Below are positions 10,301-23,214 of a stretch of 64,000 nt of DNA, in pieces (the first letter of the stretch is position 1; each line of letters begins with the position of its first letter). A program made the position numbers and the translations under genes. Source of the DNA: Nageia nagi (taxonomy: Eukaryota > Pinophyta); contig JBITNC010000001.1 in assembly GCA_050084985.1 (NCBI GenBank), positions 70,928,001 through 70,992,000 on the forward strand. Direction: 5' to 3'. The notes beneath the pieces are model-generated. The model was not told the origin of the DNA. It saw only the letters and a list, made by a program, of their open reading frames with translations, and ran no database searches.

Positions 10301-12969
10301 TAAATACACTATTGCAATAGGTATCAAGAGAGATAAATATTTGTTATTCTTACCTAGATGATGAATAATATATGCAGATAAGATCTTGTTGAATATAGTA
10401 ATCTTAATATGTAAATATCCATACCAAAATGTAGAATGGAACCCTAGCACAAATGCACATGGGAGAATGGATGTACATGTAAGTGAGGACACATATGGTA
10501 GCATGGATGTACATGGGAGTGCATATGTTGATCATTAAATAGTAGTGCTAAAATGTGTAGAAGTAAGGATGTTAAGCATATAATAAGTAGAGCTCACAAC
10601 CAATATCCATAATATAGTAGTATGTCTATAAGTTGCGACAAGCATATAATTACAAATGATATAAGAATAGATAGCTTGTGTAGTAACAATATTCCAATAT
10701 CAATAGGTGGTGTTGATGAACACCTAAAATAAGTATTGACTATTGAGATAAAATCTTGATACTTTCCCTTGTAATCATACTTATCTTTATATATATAAGA
10801 GAAAATTCACATTCTATTTCTAAAGGTAAGTGTTGACACTGGGGTACCTTGAGTAATAAATGATAATATTGCATGAGAAAGGACCAATATAACACAAATG
10901 ATATAAAATAACATTATCATAATAAAACAATTAATAAGTACACCAAGAGGTGAATAAATTTAAGTATCAATAATTGCTCTTTATGATCTTATGTGTGCAT
11001 CCACAAATGAGGCATTATATATTATTGTGAAAATTTATATCTAAGAATGGGATATTTAGTTTTATCATGATGATGTATGCATATTATATTAATTTCATCT
11101 TTACTTCTTATTGTTCTATCTTTTAATATGAATGCTAGTGCATGATTCCATGAATGGGATACTTTTTCTTCTATGACAATGTATATCCATGAATAGGGAA
11201 TCGAGTGTTACCTTGATGATATTATGCATATATGATTTCTCTCATTATCACTACTATATCTTTAAGAGTTACTCACATATATGTTTTTGGGGAAGATGTT
11301 GTTTTATGTCTCTCTTTTATAGCTCTTTGTTTGCATTTGATTATTTCCATTTAATGGAGACCATTTTATTTCATAATTAGTGTAAAGAGGGGGGAAAAAA
11401 TATCATCAACCTTTGATGATCAGATGGTTTCATAGGAAAAATAGGGAAGTACACATTTTTCTCTCTATCTTTTTTTTTTCTTCCTTTGCAAACATAATTA
11501 CATTTTATTTCATGAAATTTGCAAAGGGGGGCATATTTTGATATTTAATTTTTTCCACCCTTTTAGGTGTACTTAATAAGTGCTATATTAAATCATTATA
11601 TGTTATTTATATTATATTATCCCATTATGGAATATTACTCATGTGGTGTTTTTATTTTCTTGTAGGTACCCTAGCATCAATGCTAGCCTCAATGGGCTCA
11701 ATGGAGATGTTCACTTTCCTATAAGAGGGGGAATACCTCACATGGGTTCATTATTAGATATCATCCTAATATGCCAATGTTTATTATCTTATAATGTGTT
11801 CTTTAATGTCATATATTGGGATGGATATTTGATTATCATACAAGCTCTTCTCATTCTTTCATGTTGCTATTATATGTTAGATTAGGATTTTTGATTATCA
11901 ATATATTCTTTATATATTGGTTGTAAACTCTACTCATTGGATTAGCAAAATTGTTAAGGAGTGAATCAATGAATTGTGACTATAATTCATCATTTTTTTA
12001 TTTTCATTTTGGTTACTACAATGCAAAATAGTGGATCCCACCTTAAGTCCAAAAACTTATAAAACAATTTAAATTTTTGCACCATGTAGCCAACCATTCT
12101 CCACATATTTTAGTATGTTTTCCTTATTTTCTAAACCTATTTTAGCTCCTTCACATTAAAATTATAGAAATTGTAGATGAATTAAAATTATTTATTAATT
12201 ATTTAATAAATCATAGTTTAGACTTCTTTATATAATAAAATAAATAATTACAAAAGTCAAGATAAAGTTGATATTACAATGCAACACCATGTGCTAGGAA
12301 AAATGCAATATTATTTATCTTGGTTCATATTTTAAAGTATATTAAATATTACAAATATTATATTATTTCTATAAGTAAGTTTTCAATACTTTCTATGTCT
12401 TTGCAAGTTATAAATGGAGGAGTTGGAGGTTGACATCCCTATTGGATCTCTCTTATAGGTGGTTGTCTCATACATCATACTTTTGATGTCTATAGATGCC
12501 ACCTATGCAAGGATATATTATGCTTTGAGCTTTTATTACTTGCTATACTTTGTGTATTATATAATTCCATAGGTTTTAAGGTACCGATACCATAGCACTC
12601 GCATGGTGTTAATGCTCTGCTACTCTGCAATACAAAGCATTAGATTTTAAGGGAAATAAAATTTGATTTAGGAAATAAAATATCTTCATATGTTTGCCCT
12701 TGATATAGTTTGATCCTTTTCTTATATGTGATATATCTTGAGTATTATAAATATGCCACATATAGTAAACACATACTTTTCATATATTAATCATTGTGTA
12801 GACACCAAATCTAGCACCATGTGTTACATTTGGTAAAACCCTCTCTTATCACTAGCATGTTTATTTAATTTAGCATTATTCAAGCTTACTTTATCAAATA
12901 TTCTCAATTTTGATGGTATTAATGATGTTTTATTAATAGTCATTTCTTTTCTTATCATAGTAGCTTATT
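10301..12969. other. No recognisable gene
   Basis: AT-rich, non-coding. A TATA-like stretch lies at about 10785-10800. A purine run, GCAAAGGGGGGCAT at 11521-11534, resembles the polypurine tract that precedes LTRs of the element B family, but no LTR pair can be drawn from it. Open frames at 11189-11380 and 11643-11885 have no family signature. Confidence 0.4.
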
Positions 12970-13312
12970 AAAAAATTGTAGTTAATATTTTTCATATGAA
13001 GTGCTTATTTATCTTAGTAATTTACTTTGAAAATTGTAATTATTATTTGTCATATTAATTATGTTTACTAGATCATAGTAAAATATTTGGAAAACATGAG
13101 TAATATTAGTCATGTTAAATGTGTTTTTGATCATAATTTGGAAAATGCAATTAATATTAGTCATGCTAATTGTGATTTTAATCATAATCATAAACTTAAA
13201 AATTGCAATTATTATTTATCATGGTAATTGCATTTTGATCATATTCATTTGAAAAATGTAAGTAATATTTATCATGTTAATTATGTTTTTGATCATAATA
13301 ATTTTCTTTAGT
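12970..13312 (+). repeat. Degenerate tandem repeat, about 6 units of 50-60 bp
   Basis: Each unit reads roughly GAAAATTGTAATTAATATT, then a short AGTCATGTTAATT block, then GTGTTTTTGATCATAAT. Successive units differ at many positions and in length. The minus-strand frame at 13009-13191 (a repeated MTNINxxFQ pattern) only reflects this repeat and is not a gene. It lies about 2.4 kb upstream of the gag of element A and may belong to that element's leader. Confidence 0.7.
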
Positions 13313-15752
13313 TAGTCAAAATCACATTCATTTAATAGCATGAATAGTTATCTTGTTTTATTAATATTTTTCATATTAATATTACTAATTTATTTATTAT
13401 CAATTAGTAAGAAATTAGCTAGATAGGAATGCCACATCACCTTATCATGTCATTGATGAATTATCCAACACGAAAGCAAGAGAAGCAAGAACTCTAGTTA
13501 TTATTTTTCTAAGCCACTATGTTGTTCCAAATATGCTTAGCAAATAATATAACAAATAAATTGAAATGTCTCCAATTTTCTCAAATCAATTGAGATCAAA
13601 TCCAATTCGAATCTAATAAATATTTAATCAACCAAAAACCATTTTTGAATTGAAATTTATTTGGATTTTGAATTCAAATAGTCAAATTTTGGAAAAATAT
13701 ATTTAAGCAAGCTTTCCCCTTAGGTTTTGGTATAGTCACTTATGCAAACTTTGAGCTTCAAATTTGTTGATTCTTGAGTCTTGGAGTGGTGAATTTGAGA
13801 GCTTAAATCATCCAATAATCTTCATATAACATTTGGTAAGAGGATTTGGGGCACTCTTGGTCTTAGGGTAAACTAGGAATCAATCATTCCAAGCCTTCCT
13901 TCTCCTAGTTGACCACGAACATACCCATCACCCTTTCCCATATTCTTTTCATGTACTATTTATACATTAGCCTAGTCTTGACATATAATTATGATTCTAA
14001 TATTCATATTTTGTTTTATTTTTGCAAGTTTAGAAACATCAATTATCAAAATATTTCATTAGAAAAATACCATTATGTTTATGGAACCACCTAAGATCAA
14101 CATATTTCAATAGTGGGAAAAAGATTAGACATTTGAAAAATAATTTTGGGATCCATTTGGTAGAGACAAGTACTAGCATTTGACATTCATCATTATGAGG
14201 TAAATTTTGGTATTTATTAACACCACCTTGAGCTATCTATATGATCTTGTTTTGAGCTTGTGTTTACTTGGAAGGATGGCTTGAGAAAGTCTCCTTAGTG
14301 TTTTGATCACATCTTCTATTTCAATTTTGTGCATATAGGACTCAATCTAGCCTACACATAACCTTTATATGTTCAAATTTAGTTGATCCTAAAAGGGGTT
14401 ACTTTTATTCAAAATATTTTAGCACACCCAATATGACCTACCTTTTTCCATTTTGGTAAGGATTCTTTGCCTACCTTATATTATTGTTTTTATTTTCAAA
14501 TTTGGATTTCACTAATGAACTTCAAAGATTCTAGTATTTTGGTAAGTTTTTCTCATATCTGGTGGTTTCTTTTTTGTTGTTTGTACTACATTTATATGTT
14601 TTCTTTTATCACTAAATCTATATTTATAAATACCAATGTATTTTTTTCTATGTAAAAACATCATCATATTTTTGGAAATCATAATCACATTTGGACTCTC
14701 CACATTTGGGTCACCCTAACATTTTGCTTAATAGGATCATATTTCTTATGCAAGGTTTTTAGTATATAATAAGGTGCATACATTTTGATTTTTCATGTTA
14801 TTGATTTCTATTCTATGTGTTTCTATTTTCTTAGTATTTTCTTAGTTGAAATACAAAATTTTAAGGTAAAATAACTAGGTTTTGTGATAATATCTTGTAA
14901 ATGCTTGCTTGTTTCACTTAAATCACTTGTCATAAAACTAATGTATGCTCTTCTCATGCACTTAAAAGTGGTCTTGACTAATCATAGAAAGGTTTTGAGA
15001 AGTTTAGTTTAAATAACCACATCATAAACCTCACATTTTAGAGTATGATCTCCCCTTGCATTGAAAAGTGATCTTAAGTGATCATAAGATGTTGTGAGGA
15101 GAAACAAATTTGCATTCATTAATTCAAATTTTCATTTACATTTTGCTTATATAAAAGGGAATTATTATATTTCATCACCAAGGCTTTTTCTCTTCACCAA
15201 TAGTAGATAGGTCTCTTGGATTAATTACCAAGTACCTAGGCTATGCTTGGCCCACTCAACAAGATAGTCTTTTCTTGGCCCACTCACTAAGATAGTATTT
15301 CCTTAGGGTTGCAAGAGACCCCACCTGTGAACTTGGTTAAATCAAGGGTCAGCCATAATAAGTTTTCTTTCTTTAGGATTAACCTTTGGATCATTCAACA
15401 TAATTTTATAGCTCCATTTTTGGGAAACAAACATTCAGCTTTACAAAATACTATTTTACGTTTGAAAGATGAATTTACATTAATCATATATGAGTGCATG
15501 TATTGTTGACTATTTTCATTTTCTATATGTGTTTGTTTGTTATCTATAAATTTAAAGTCCAAAAACCAAAATAATCAAAATCTAAATTGAAACTATCTCA
15601 AAATTTAAACTTTGATAAAAATCCCTTATGTTTTTGAAAATGTTGTTACGATTTTGCTTTCTATAAATACTAGCATGTTTCATCATACTATCAAAAGGCT
15701 ACCATATTTTCAAAAAAGAAAGTGTTAATTTTTAAAATATTTACCACAAATG
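13313..15752 (+). other. Presumed 5' non-coding region or LTR of gypsy element A
   Basis: No coding frame. A TATA-like ATATATTTAAG occurs near 13698, followed by a transcribed-looking leader, which would suit an LTR promoter. I could not set LTR edges because no matching copy was found downstream of the pol genes. A 24-bp motif containing CTTGGCCCACTCA and AAGATAGT is repeated twice at 15247-15295. Confidence 0.35.
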
Positions 15753-17528
15753 ATGGTCATAATGATAAATAAAACTCAACAAAATCCTAAAGATCCAAAA
15801 CACTTTGTTCCTATTTTAACATAACTAATGATGGAGCGAACACATTAAAATCCAATTGATGAATTTGAACAATATGTGCAAGATAATGTTGAGGCTATAA
15901 CAAAGGTTATTAAAACTAAATCACTTATAAATATACCAAGTTCTTAAGTTGTGCAAAATAATCAACCTCCAACTAATCCTTTAAGTAGTTAAGCTCACAT
16001 TGAAACTTTTTGGGATTCACCACTTCTTGATTTATCTTCCATTACCACTTCATCCATGCAAAATGGGGTCATGGTTGATCAAAAGTTTTATCCTAATAAT
16101 AGGATAGAAAATTTCATTGGCCCTTCCACCACTCCTAGTATTTCACAAACCATACCATCATAATCCATTCCATCCACCATAGTCACTACTTAAGTCAGCA
16201 TACATCCACATTCTTCTAATCCTATACCACAACTAAGAATCCAAAATCCTCTTGATTCTTCCAATACACAAACTAATACATACCAAGCATAAACCCCACT
16301 ATTGCAAACACATACCTCTCATGCATCCACCTCTCATAAATCAAATTCACTTTTCTCCACCTTACAAGATACTTCAAGACTAAATCCTTTGTTGGCTTCC
16401 ACCCAACATATACTTGATAGATTGCAAAAGTTAGAGATTGGTAATCAATACTTAAATAATAATCAAACTTATGAGCAATTGTGTCATGAGCCAATACACC
16501 CTTGATTTCCATATTATGTTTGGCCCACAAAGTTTTAACTACCTAATTTTGAAAAATTCAAAGGAAAAGAGGACCCTAAATATCATTTGAGAATATTTAA
16601 ACATGAATGTTATTTAATTAATCATATTGATACCCTCTTGTTGAGAATATTCCTTATGAATTTAAGTGGACAAGAACTTGATTGATACAATAGTTTGGGA
16701 CAATAATCTCTTTACACATTTCAGCAATTAGAAAATATTTTTCTTAATCACTTTTCAATAAACATTAAGAGGAAAACTACCTTAAGTGATTTATAAAATC
16801 TTAAACAATTTCAAGACGAACCAATTAGTGATTATGTGACAATATGGAGAGCTAATTTTCATGAACTTACATTTCCCATCCCTGAAGTTGAGTTGAATCA
16901 TAATTTTGTAAAAATTTATGCTAAACATGTATCCAATACACTTCAAATTTAGTGCTTACCTTCTTTTGAAGAAGAAATTAGAATGGCTAAAAGAATTGAA
17001 GATGTTAATGTGAAAAATGAAGATATTAAGCTTAGAAATAAAAAAGACCATCAAAAGAAGAAAGTACCATTTCCAACACCTCCCCAACCACATGTGAACC
17101 AAATTACATTGATCCAACCATATTTTATGCCAAATCCACCTCCTACATCACCACCGAGTAATCAATATCCAATACAAACAAAGGCTCAATTTCAAGGAAA
17201 CCAATAAATACCAAGGTCACTAAGACCAAAGATAAATTACAATGCACTTCTTGATACCTTGTCTATTATCTTACAAAATTATTTAAATACTCAAATTATT
17301 ACTCTTCTTGATATTATACAAGAAGATCCAAATGTTCCAAAACCTATTTGGTACAAAGAAAATGATTATTGTGCTTTTCATAAAGAAAAAAGACACCATA
17401 ATGACAAGTGCCACCATTTAGAGAATGTGATCCAAGATCTTATTAAAATTGGATATCTTGTTATTAATGATCCACTTGCACCCTCTAATCAAAATTTAAA
17501 TGTTTATAAGGATCCATTACCAAGGTAA
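15753..17528 (+). pseudogene. Element A gag (Ty3/gypsy), about 590 codons with stops
   Basis: Gag forms the particle and binds element RNA. A single frame (ATG at 15753) can be followed to the stop at 17526-17528 across roughly a dozen in-frame stops. After a long Ser/Thr/Asn-rich N-terminal part, the retrotransposon gag domain runs from about 16539 to 16965. It opens with LPNFEKFKGKEDPKYHL, followed by the FKHEC block, then TFQQLENIFLNHF and ISDYVTIWRANFHEL. A Lys-rich and Pro-rich linker follows (16983-17207), then the knuckle YCAFHKEKRHHNDKC (CxxHxxxxHxxxxC) and HHLENVIQDLIKIGYL at about 17365-17460. Stops, not frameshifts, are the main damage. Protease follows in another frame. Confidence 0.85.
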
Positions 17529-17899
17529 AATCAAATTGATACAAACTAAGTAAATTATGTGGACCCTTCATATATGAATAATTTTGTTGGGATGATTCAT
17601 GTTGTAATAAAAATAAAAAATGTAAGCCTCCTAATTAAGATGACTCAAGTTCAAATCCACCTCAAAGGAATAATGATTCAAGAGGGTATATCCAAGGTAC
17701 AAGAGGTCATACTCAAAATCAAAGGCATCCCATTTTCACCATTACATCAAATATCACACAACAACTTAAGTCTTCTCCTACAAAGATATCTATTTTTTAT
17801 CTACTTCAAACATCCAAAGCACATAGATATTCTTTCATGGAGGTTTTAAAATCCATTGAGGTGAAAGCTCAAGATATTTAAGCCTTCACCAACTTTATG

Positions 17900-18895
17900 G
17901 TACATATTCATCATGTGACTTAGGTGCCATAACCTTTTATGAACATGAAATTATAGAGTCAAGACATCTTTGACCACATCTTGGAGGGGGAAATTTTCAA
18001 GAGATTTTTAATTAATAATGGTTCAAGTCTTAATGTTATATGTTATTTAGCTTTGGACCATCTCAAAATACCTTAAATTAGTCTATATTCTTCCACATTA
18101 CAACTAAGAGCCTTAAATGAAACCATATCTACTACTATGGGCACTATTGTTTTATCACTTTATGTGGGTCTTAAGACCTTACATATACTATTCCATATCA
18201 TTGAAGGTGCTTTGAAATATAATATCTTACTTGGAAGACAATGGATAGATGAAATGAAGTGTGTTCCTTAAAATTTGCATTAATGTATAAAGTTTATCCA
18301 TGAAGGGAAATTGACTTGTGTCAAAGATGATCTGAAACCATTTCAATATTGTAATTTTATTCCTTCATATTTTGATATTCTTTCTTCAATACATATTATG
18401 CCTATTGTTCAATTCTCTTCTTCTAGTCCTTATAATATCATATCCTCCAATGTTGTTGTTCCTTATAGTGTTGTGTATTCTAGTGAGGTTCCTTATATTG
18501 GTGAATCAAATTGCAAAGCTATTATTTCTTATACTTCCCCACATGCTAGTGAATATAAATTGCAAAATCAAGTTATCAAGTTGCTTAATATTTGTTCCAT
18601 TAGAGACATGGTACTTCCTATAAATTCTAACAAATCAAAAGAAGCATATCTTAAACCTATATATTTTGTGAAAGGAAAGAATATTATGTCAAATATTTTT
18701 ATATTAAGTAAGGAACCTCACCCTTCTTTGCCTTCTTATGTTCCTCTTGAAAAGTTTTCTTTTCCCTCATAATATTTTAATGAAAGGTGTGGTTGGAAAG
18801 GTCAAGGTATTGGAAAATATGAGCATGGTGTAATTGATCCTATTGTTGTTGAACCATTTAAACCCCTTGATAAGTTTGGCTTGGGATATCAAAGA
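17900..18895 (+). pseudogene. Element A protease followed by a G-patch motif
   Basis: A retropepsin-like protease that would mature the polyprotein lies in a different frame from gag. The active-site region is at about 18005-18040 and reads LINNGSSLNV, where active family members have VDNGSSLN or VDTGS, so the catalytic Asp appears to be Asn. The C-terminal protease signature ILLGRQWIDEMKC is at about 18220-18260. A poorly conserved spacer follows (18311-18772, open). Right after a stop at 18770-18772, the same frame gives RCGWKGQGIGKYEHGVIDPI, then FGLGYQR. This matches the glycine-spaced pattern of a G-patch, an RNA-binding module best known after the protease of betaretroviruses. I infer it was part of the pol polyprotein. 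Confidence 0.75.
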
Positions 18896-19218
18896 TAAGC
18901 ATTAGTCCTTAATGCACCTCATGTTATATCATGTGAATGAGAACCATGTACTCAACTAACTCTTTCTATTACTACATCTCTTCAACCTCCTTGTAATGAA
19001 TTTGAATAGGATGTATCTTAAGATAGTTTACTTATTAATAATCTTTCACATGAGAGTCTTCCATCGATCCATGTTAGATCATTTTCATCCCCATTTTGGT
19101 TATTGATAATCCTATTTTCTTTTATCATGGTCTTGATTCTTTTATTTTTTATTTAAATCCTTCCTTCAACATGAGCACGCCTCTTAATTATGATATTACT
19201 TAATCTCCTCCATATTTC
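18896..19218 (+). other. Element A spacer between G-patch and RT
   Basis: No conserved domain is visible. The reading frame changes somewhere in this stretch (frame 2 before, frame 1 after), so at least one frameshift lies here. Confidence 0.5.
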
Positions 19219-20607
19219 ATGTTAAACTATAATTATCAGCCTGAATTTATTCAAGAGTTTGAAAGTGTTGATGTGAAGGAATTTTTCCATGTCAATTTTG
19301 TCATGTGTGATTGTAGTGTTGCAATTTTGCATTCTATTCGTACTCTATCTATGGATTTGTTTACACCTTTGAATTATTTTTTAAATGATGGTTTGTATAA
19401 AATTTTTCTTTATGTTAAATAAATTGATTTTTATATTAAAAATTATCCTATTCCTCTTGATTATTTTCCATGTGATGATTCTATAGTCAATTTTCTTAAA
19501 GGCTATACTCATATTCCTTCATTCTATAAGGATCTTCATCCTCCATTTTTAAACATGGAAGCTTATTTTGGCCAATATTATTCTAATTTTGACACTTATG
19601 AGAACACTATCTTAAACATGGAAGAATATTTTGATAAATATATTTCATAATATGAGGATGATGAATTAAATTTATTACTTTTACCTTTACAATTAGGTGA
19701 TATAACTTCTCACATGTTAATTGAAGAAACCATTAAGGTTTACATTGGTGAAGATCATAATAAACCTCATATTGTGTTACTTGGAAAAATCTTAACTAAA
19801 GAGGAACAAGAGTAACTTATTAAGCTTCTTAAGAAGTACATTAAAATTTTTGCTTGGACATATTCATACATTCCCAGATTAGACTCTAATCTAGTTTTTC
19901 ATAACCTTGTCCTTAAGAAAGATGCAAAACCTATAAAGCAAAAAATAAGAAAAATGCAACCAAAAGTTGTACTCCTTTTTAAATAACTTAAAAAAAATTT
20001 GGATTTTGGATTTATCACACCTATAAAATATCCTACATGGGTATCAAATGTTGTTCCTGTTAGCAAGAAAACTGGAGAAATTCATATATGCACTAATTTT
20101 TGAGACATAAACAAAGCGTGTACAAAAGATGATTTCCCTTTACCTAGAATTGATAATATTATATATGAAACTATAGGTCATGAAATGCTCTTACTCATAG
20201 ATATTTTTAGTGGCTACAATCATATTCATATTACAAAAGATTATCAACATAAACCTACTTTCACAACACCTTGGATAACCTTTTGCTATAATATCATGCC
20301 ATTTGGTTTAAATAATGTAAGTGTCACATACTAACATTGCATGATGTATATATTTCATGACTACATGGGTGAAATTGTTGAATTATATATAGATTATATT
20401 TTTTCCAATTATAAAACACACCTTGAAGTTCTTAAAAAGATCTTTGATAGACTCATTGAGCATAATGTTAAACTTAATCCAAAAAAGTGTGTGTTTGATG
20501 TTACTTTCGGTAAACTCTTTGGTTATATTAATTCAAGAATAGGGATTGAGGTTTATCCTACAATTAAATCTATAACTAAAATGCATCCTCCTCTAAATCT
20601 TAAATGA
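19219..20607 (+). pseudogene. Element A reverse transcriptase, catalytic motif lost
   Basis: Ty3/gypsy reverse transcriptase copies element RNA to DNA. One frame runs from 19219 to 20607 with several stops. The N-terminal approach has IKIFAWTYSYIPRLDSNLV and KPIKQKIRKMQP (19840-19960). Then come FGFITPIKYPTWVSNVVPV, NKACTKDDFPLPRIDNI, LLIDIFSGYNHIHI (first catalytic Asp present) and TTPWITFCYNIMPFGLNN. The active-site block near 20380 reads ELYIDYIFSN where the family has YVDD, so the second catalytic Asp is Tyr. The palm/thumb part KLNPKKCVFDV and GYINSRIGIEVYP follows. The enzyme would be inactive even without its stops. Frame and gene order agree with a gypsy pol. Confidence 0.9.
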
Positions 20608-20609
20608 AT

Positions 20610-21170
20610 AAGAAGTTTATCAGGAAAAAAAATGTAATATGTAGATTCGTTGCATAATTATTAGACAAATGTAAACCTTTTAATCACCTTTTGAATAAAG
20701 AAGATAAATTTGAATTGATAGAGGAGTGCTAAGAATCCTTTTATCAAATTAAAAAATGCCTTACATCTCCTCTTGTTTTGATTCCACTAAATCCTTCACA
20801 TTCATTTCACCTATATAGTTTTGCTATTGTTGTTGCAATTGGAACCATGTTGGTACAAAATAATGAAATGAACAAAAAGCAAGATATTTATTACATAAGT
20901 AGAAATCTTGTTAATTATGAGGTTCAATATATACACATTGAGAAACTTTTCTTTACCATGTTGTATTTGCAACACGTAAATTGAGATATTACATGCTAAA
21001 TCATAAGACTTATGTTGTTACTAGAAATGATCCATTGAGATACATGATGAGTCATGCTTACATTAATTCAACAACATTTAAATGCAAAATGCTAATAACT
21101 TAATATGACCTTGAATTTGTGAATCAAAAATCCATTAAAGGAAAAGTTATTACTTATCAACTTTTTTGAA
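20610..21170 (+). pseudogene. Element A RNase H (first copy, joined to RT)
   Basis: This is the RNase H that normally follows RT directly, here in another frame (frame 0). I see ICRFVA, stop, LLDKCKPFNHLL, then CLTSPLVLIPLNPSHSFHLY. Next comes AIVVAIGTMLVQNNE, QDIYYISRNLVNYEVQYIHI and EKLFFTMLYL (20778-20984). Past a stop and shift, RYYMLNHKTYVVTRNDPLRY and MMSHAY continue to QKSIKGKVITYQL (about 21165). Order and spacing match the family, with a frameshift near 20970. Confidence 0.85.
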
Positions 21171-21274
21171 GCTCCTCTAAATTATTCATAACCTTTGTCA
21201 CTTAATTTTCTTGGTAATTCTATCTTTATCTTGATTGAAGATGAAGAATTTGTTGATACTGAAGATGAACTTGA

Positions 21275-21720
21275 CATTACCCTTTACTTTGATGGATCTA
21301 AATGTGAAAAAGGGGCTATTCTTGACATTTTTTTTTATCATACCTTAAGGAGAAATTATCCCTTTGTATTTTAAACTAAAATTTTCTTCCACAAACAACA
21401 TGGTATAATATGAGACTCTTGTCCTTGGTCTACAGATTGCAATCAAATTGAACTTCAAGAAAATTAAAATTATTGGTGATTCACAACTCATTGTTAATCA
21501 AGTTCTTGGTACTTATAAATTCCATAATGATATTTTAAGCAAATATAAACTTGTTGTTGATAAACTTATTTTATAATTTGATAAGTATACCATTGAAGTT
21601 TCATCAAGATCCATCAATAGATTTGCAAACACCATGCCTTTATTTGGTACTTCTCTTATTCCATTATAAGAAAACCAAGATAATATCATTGTTAATGTTA
21701 CCACTTTGCATGATCTCTCT
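21275..21720 (+). pseudogene. Element A second RNase H (Tat-type), 3' part duplicated
   Basis: A second RNase H domain begins with LYFDGSKCEKGA at about 21280. It continues with TNNMV, stop, YETLVLGLQIAIKLNFKKIK, IGDSQLIVNQVLGTYK and a CTNNxxEYEAL-like order, which is how the additional RNase H of Tat-lineage gypsy elements reads. Two RNase H domains in a row are the reason I assign element A to the Tat lineage. From 21541 onward this domain lies inside the duplicated unit, so its last third occurs again after 23215. Confidence 0.8.
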
Positions 21721-23214
21721 TACATTATTCGGCCCATAATTAATCAAATTGAAGTTGGTAATGTTAATAATTAGTATTCACTTATGAGATATTTTCTTAA
21801 AATTGGTATTATTCCTTAGGAAATGATAAAAATAGAAAGATGAAACTTCAAACAAAATTGTGCCAAATACACCTTATTGGGGGATATACTTTATAAAATT
21901 AGATATGAAGGAATTATTTTGAGATGTCTTGAACCTAATAAAACTCCCCTTGCTCTTTCTCAAGTACATGAAAAGGATTATGTTTACAAAATGTTTGTTA
22001 AGAATGGGATACTTTTGTCCTACACTTGAAAAGGAATATCTTCACTATGTTAAAATATGTATTAAATATCAACAATTTACAAACCTTCAACACTTTCCTT
22101 CTCAAGACTTACAACCTGTTGCATCCATATGGAACTTTTCACAATGGGAGATAGATCTTGTTGGCCAACTTTATCCTAAATCTTCACAAGGACATAAATC
22201 CATTATTACTACAACTAAATATTTTCCAAAATAGGTAGAATCCATGCCCCTAATTGAAATTAAAGCATTCAAAATTATGGAATTCATTTAGACAAACCTT
22301 ATATGTAGATTTGGAATCCCTTCCAACTTGATCATGGAAAATGGAATTCCCTTTAAAAATAAGGATGTTAAAGCTTTATGTGATAAGTATAATATTCAAT
22401 TAAGTTTTTCAACATCTTATTATTCTCAAGAAAATGGACAAGCAGAAGCCTTAAATAAGATAATTATCAAAGCTATTCAAAATATTGTTGGAGATACATA
22501 AAGAGATTGGAATACCAAACTTCCCTTAGTATTATGGGCATACAGAATAACCATATGTACACCTATGTGAGCAACATCCTTTTCATTAATTTATGGTGCT
22601 AAAATTATTTTTCCACTTGAGCTTGAAATTTTATCACTTCATGTTTCATTGAAACAATTCATTGATGAAAATATATACAAAGAAGATAGACTAACCTAAA
22701 TTAAATTACGTGATGAAAAATGTATAAGTTTCCTTCAACACTTAAGGATTTACCAAGAATGCATCAAAAGAGCTTATAATATAAGGGTACATTATCATGA
22801 ATTTGAATTTGGTGACCTTGTTCTAAAATAAAATCAACAAATCACAAGTCAACCATGTGCAAAAAGAGGAAAATTTGCACCTAACTGGATGGTTCCATAC
22901 ATTTTAATCAACAAATATGGTTCAAGTGCATACAAATTGGAAACATTGGAAGGTTTTGAAGAGCTTGAACCAATTAATATTATTCGCCTTCAACCCTTCT
23001 ACACATAGAAAACACTAGCAACATCCAAATATTCAAAAAAATTTACAAAATTAATAAAAAAATAGAAAATTATAAAAAAATTAAAATATATCAAAAGCAC
23101 AAAAACAAACACAGAAAATACAAAATTAAAAAAATAAAAAAAAATGTATCTTGCGTTAATCATGTCTTTTGTCACCAATCATAATCCTCCCTTTGTTTTA
23201 TCTTAGCATTATGG
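21541..23214 (+). pseudogene. Element A integrase region, copy 1 of a 1.67-kb tandem duplication
   Basis: Integrase inserts element DNA. Visible parts are ALSQVHE (start of the HHCC finger, about 21950), then after a small loss GYFCPTLEKEYLHYVKICIK, where the last Cys of the finger is replaced (CIKYQ). The catalytic core has SQWEIDLVG (first Asp present), CRFGIPSNLIMENGIPF (second Asp replaced by Glu) and ENGQAEALNKI (Glu present). It continues with LPLVLWAYR, a GDLVLK block, and the C-terminal WMVPYILINKYGSSAYKLE and PINIIRLQPFY (about 22990). Several in-frame stops are shared with copy 2. The unit ends at CATTATGG before 23215, where sequence jumps back to the AAATATAAACTT motif that starts the unit at 21541. 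Confidence 0.85.

Noticed and set aside
10077-10845. An LTR from TGTGATATCC to about GTTGACA
   Set aside because: Start and a TATA-like stretch are suggestive, but no second LTR, polypurine tract or primer site supports it; kept only as part of the dispersed repeat.
11521-11540. Polypurine tract GCAAAGGGGGGCAT marking an LTR
   Set aside because: The following sequence does not match any LTR in the window and no TG start is adjacent.
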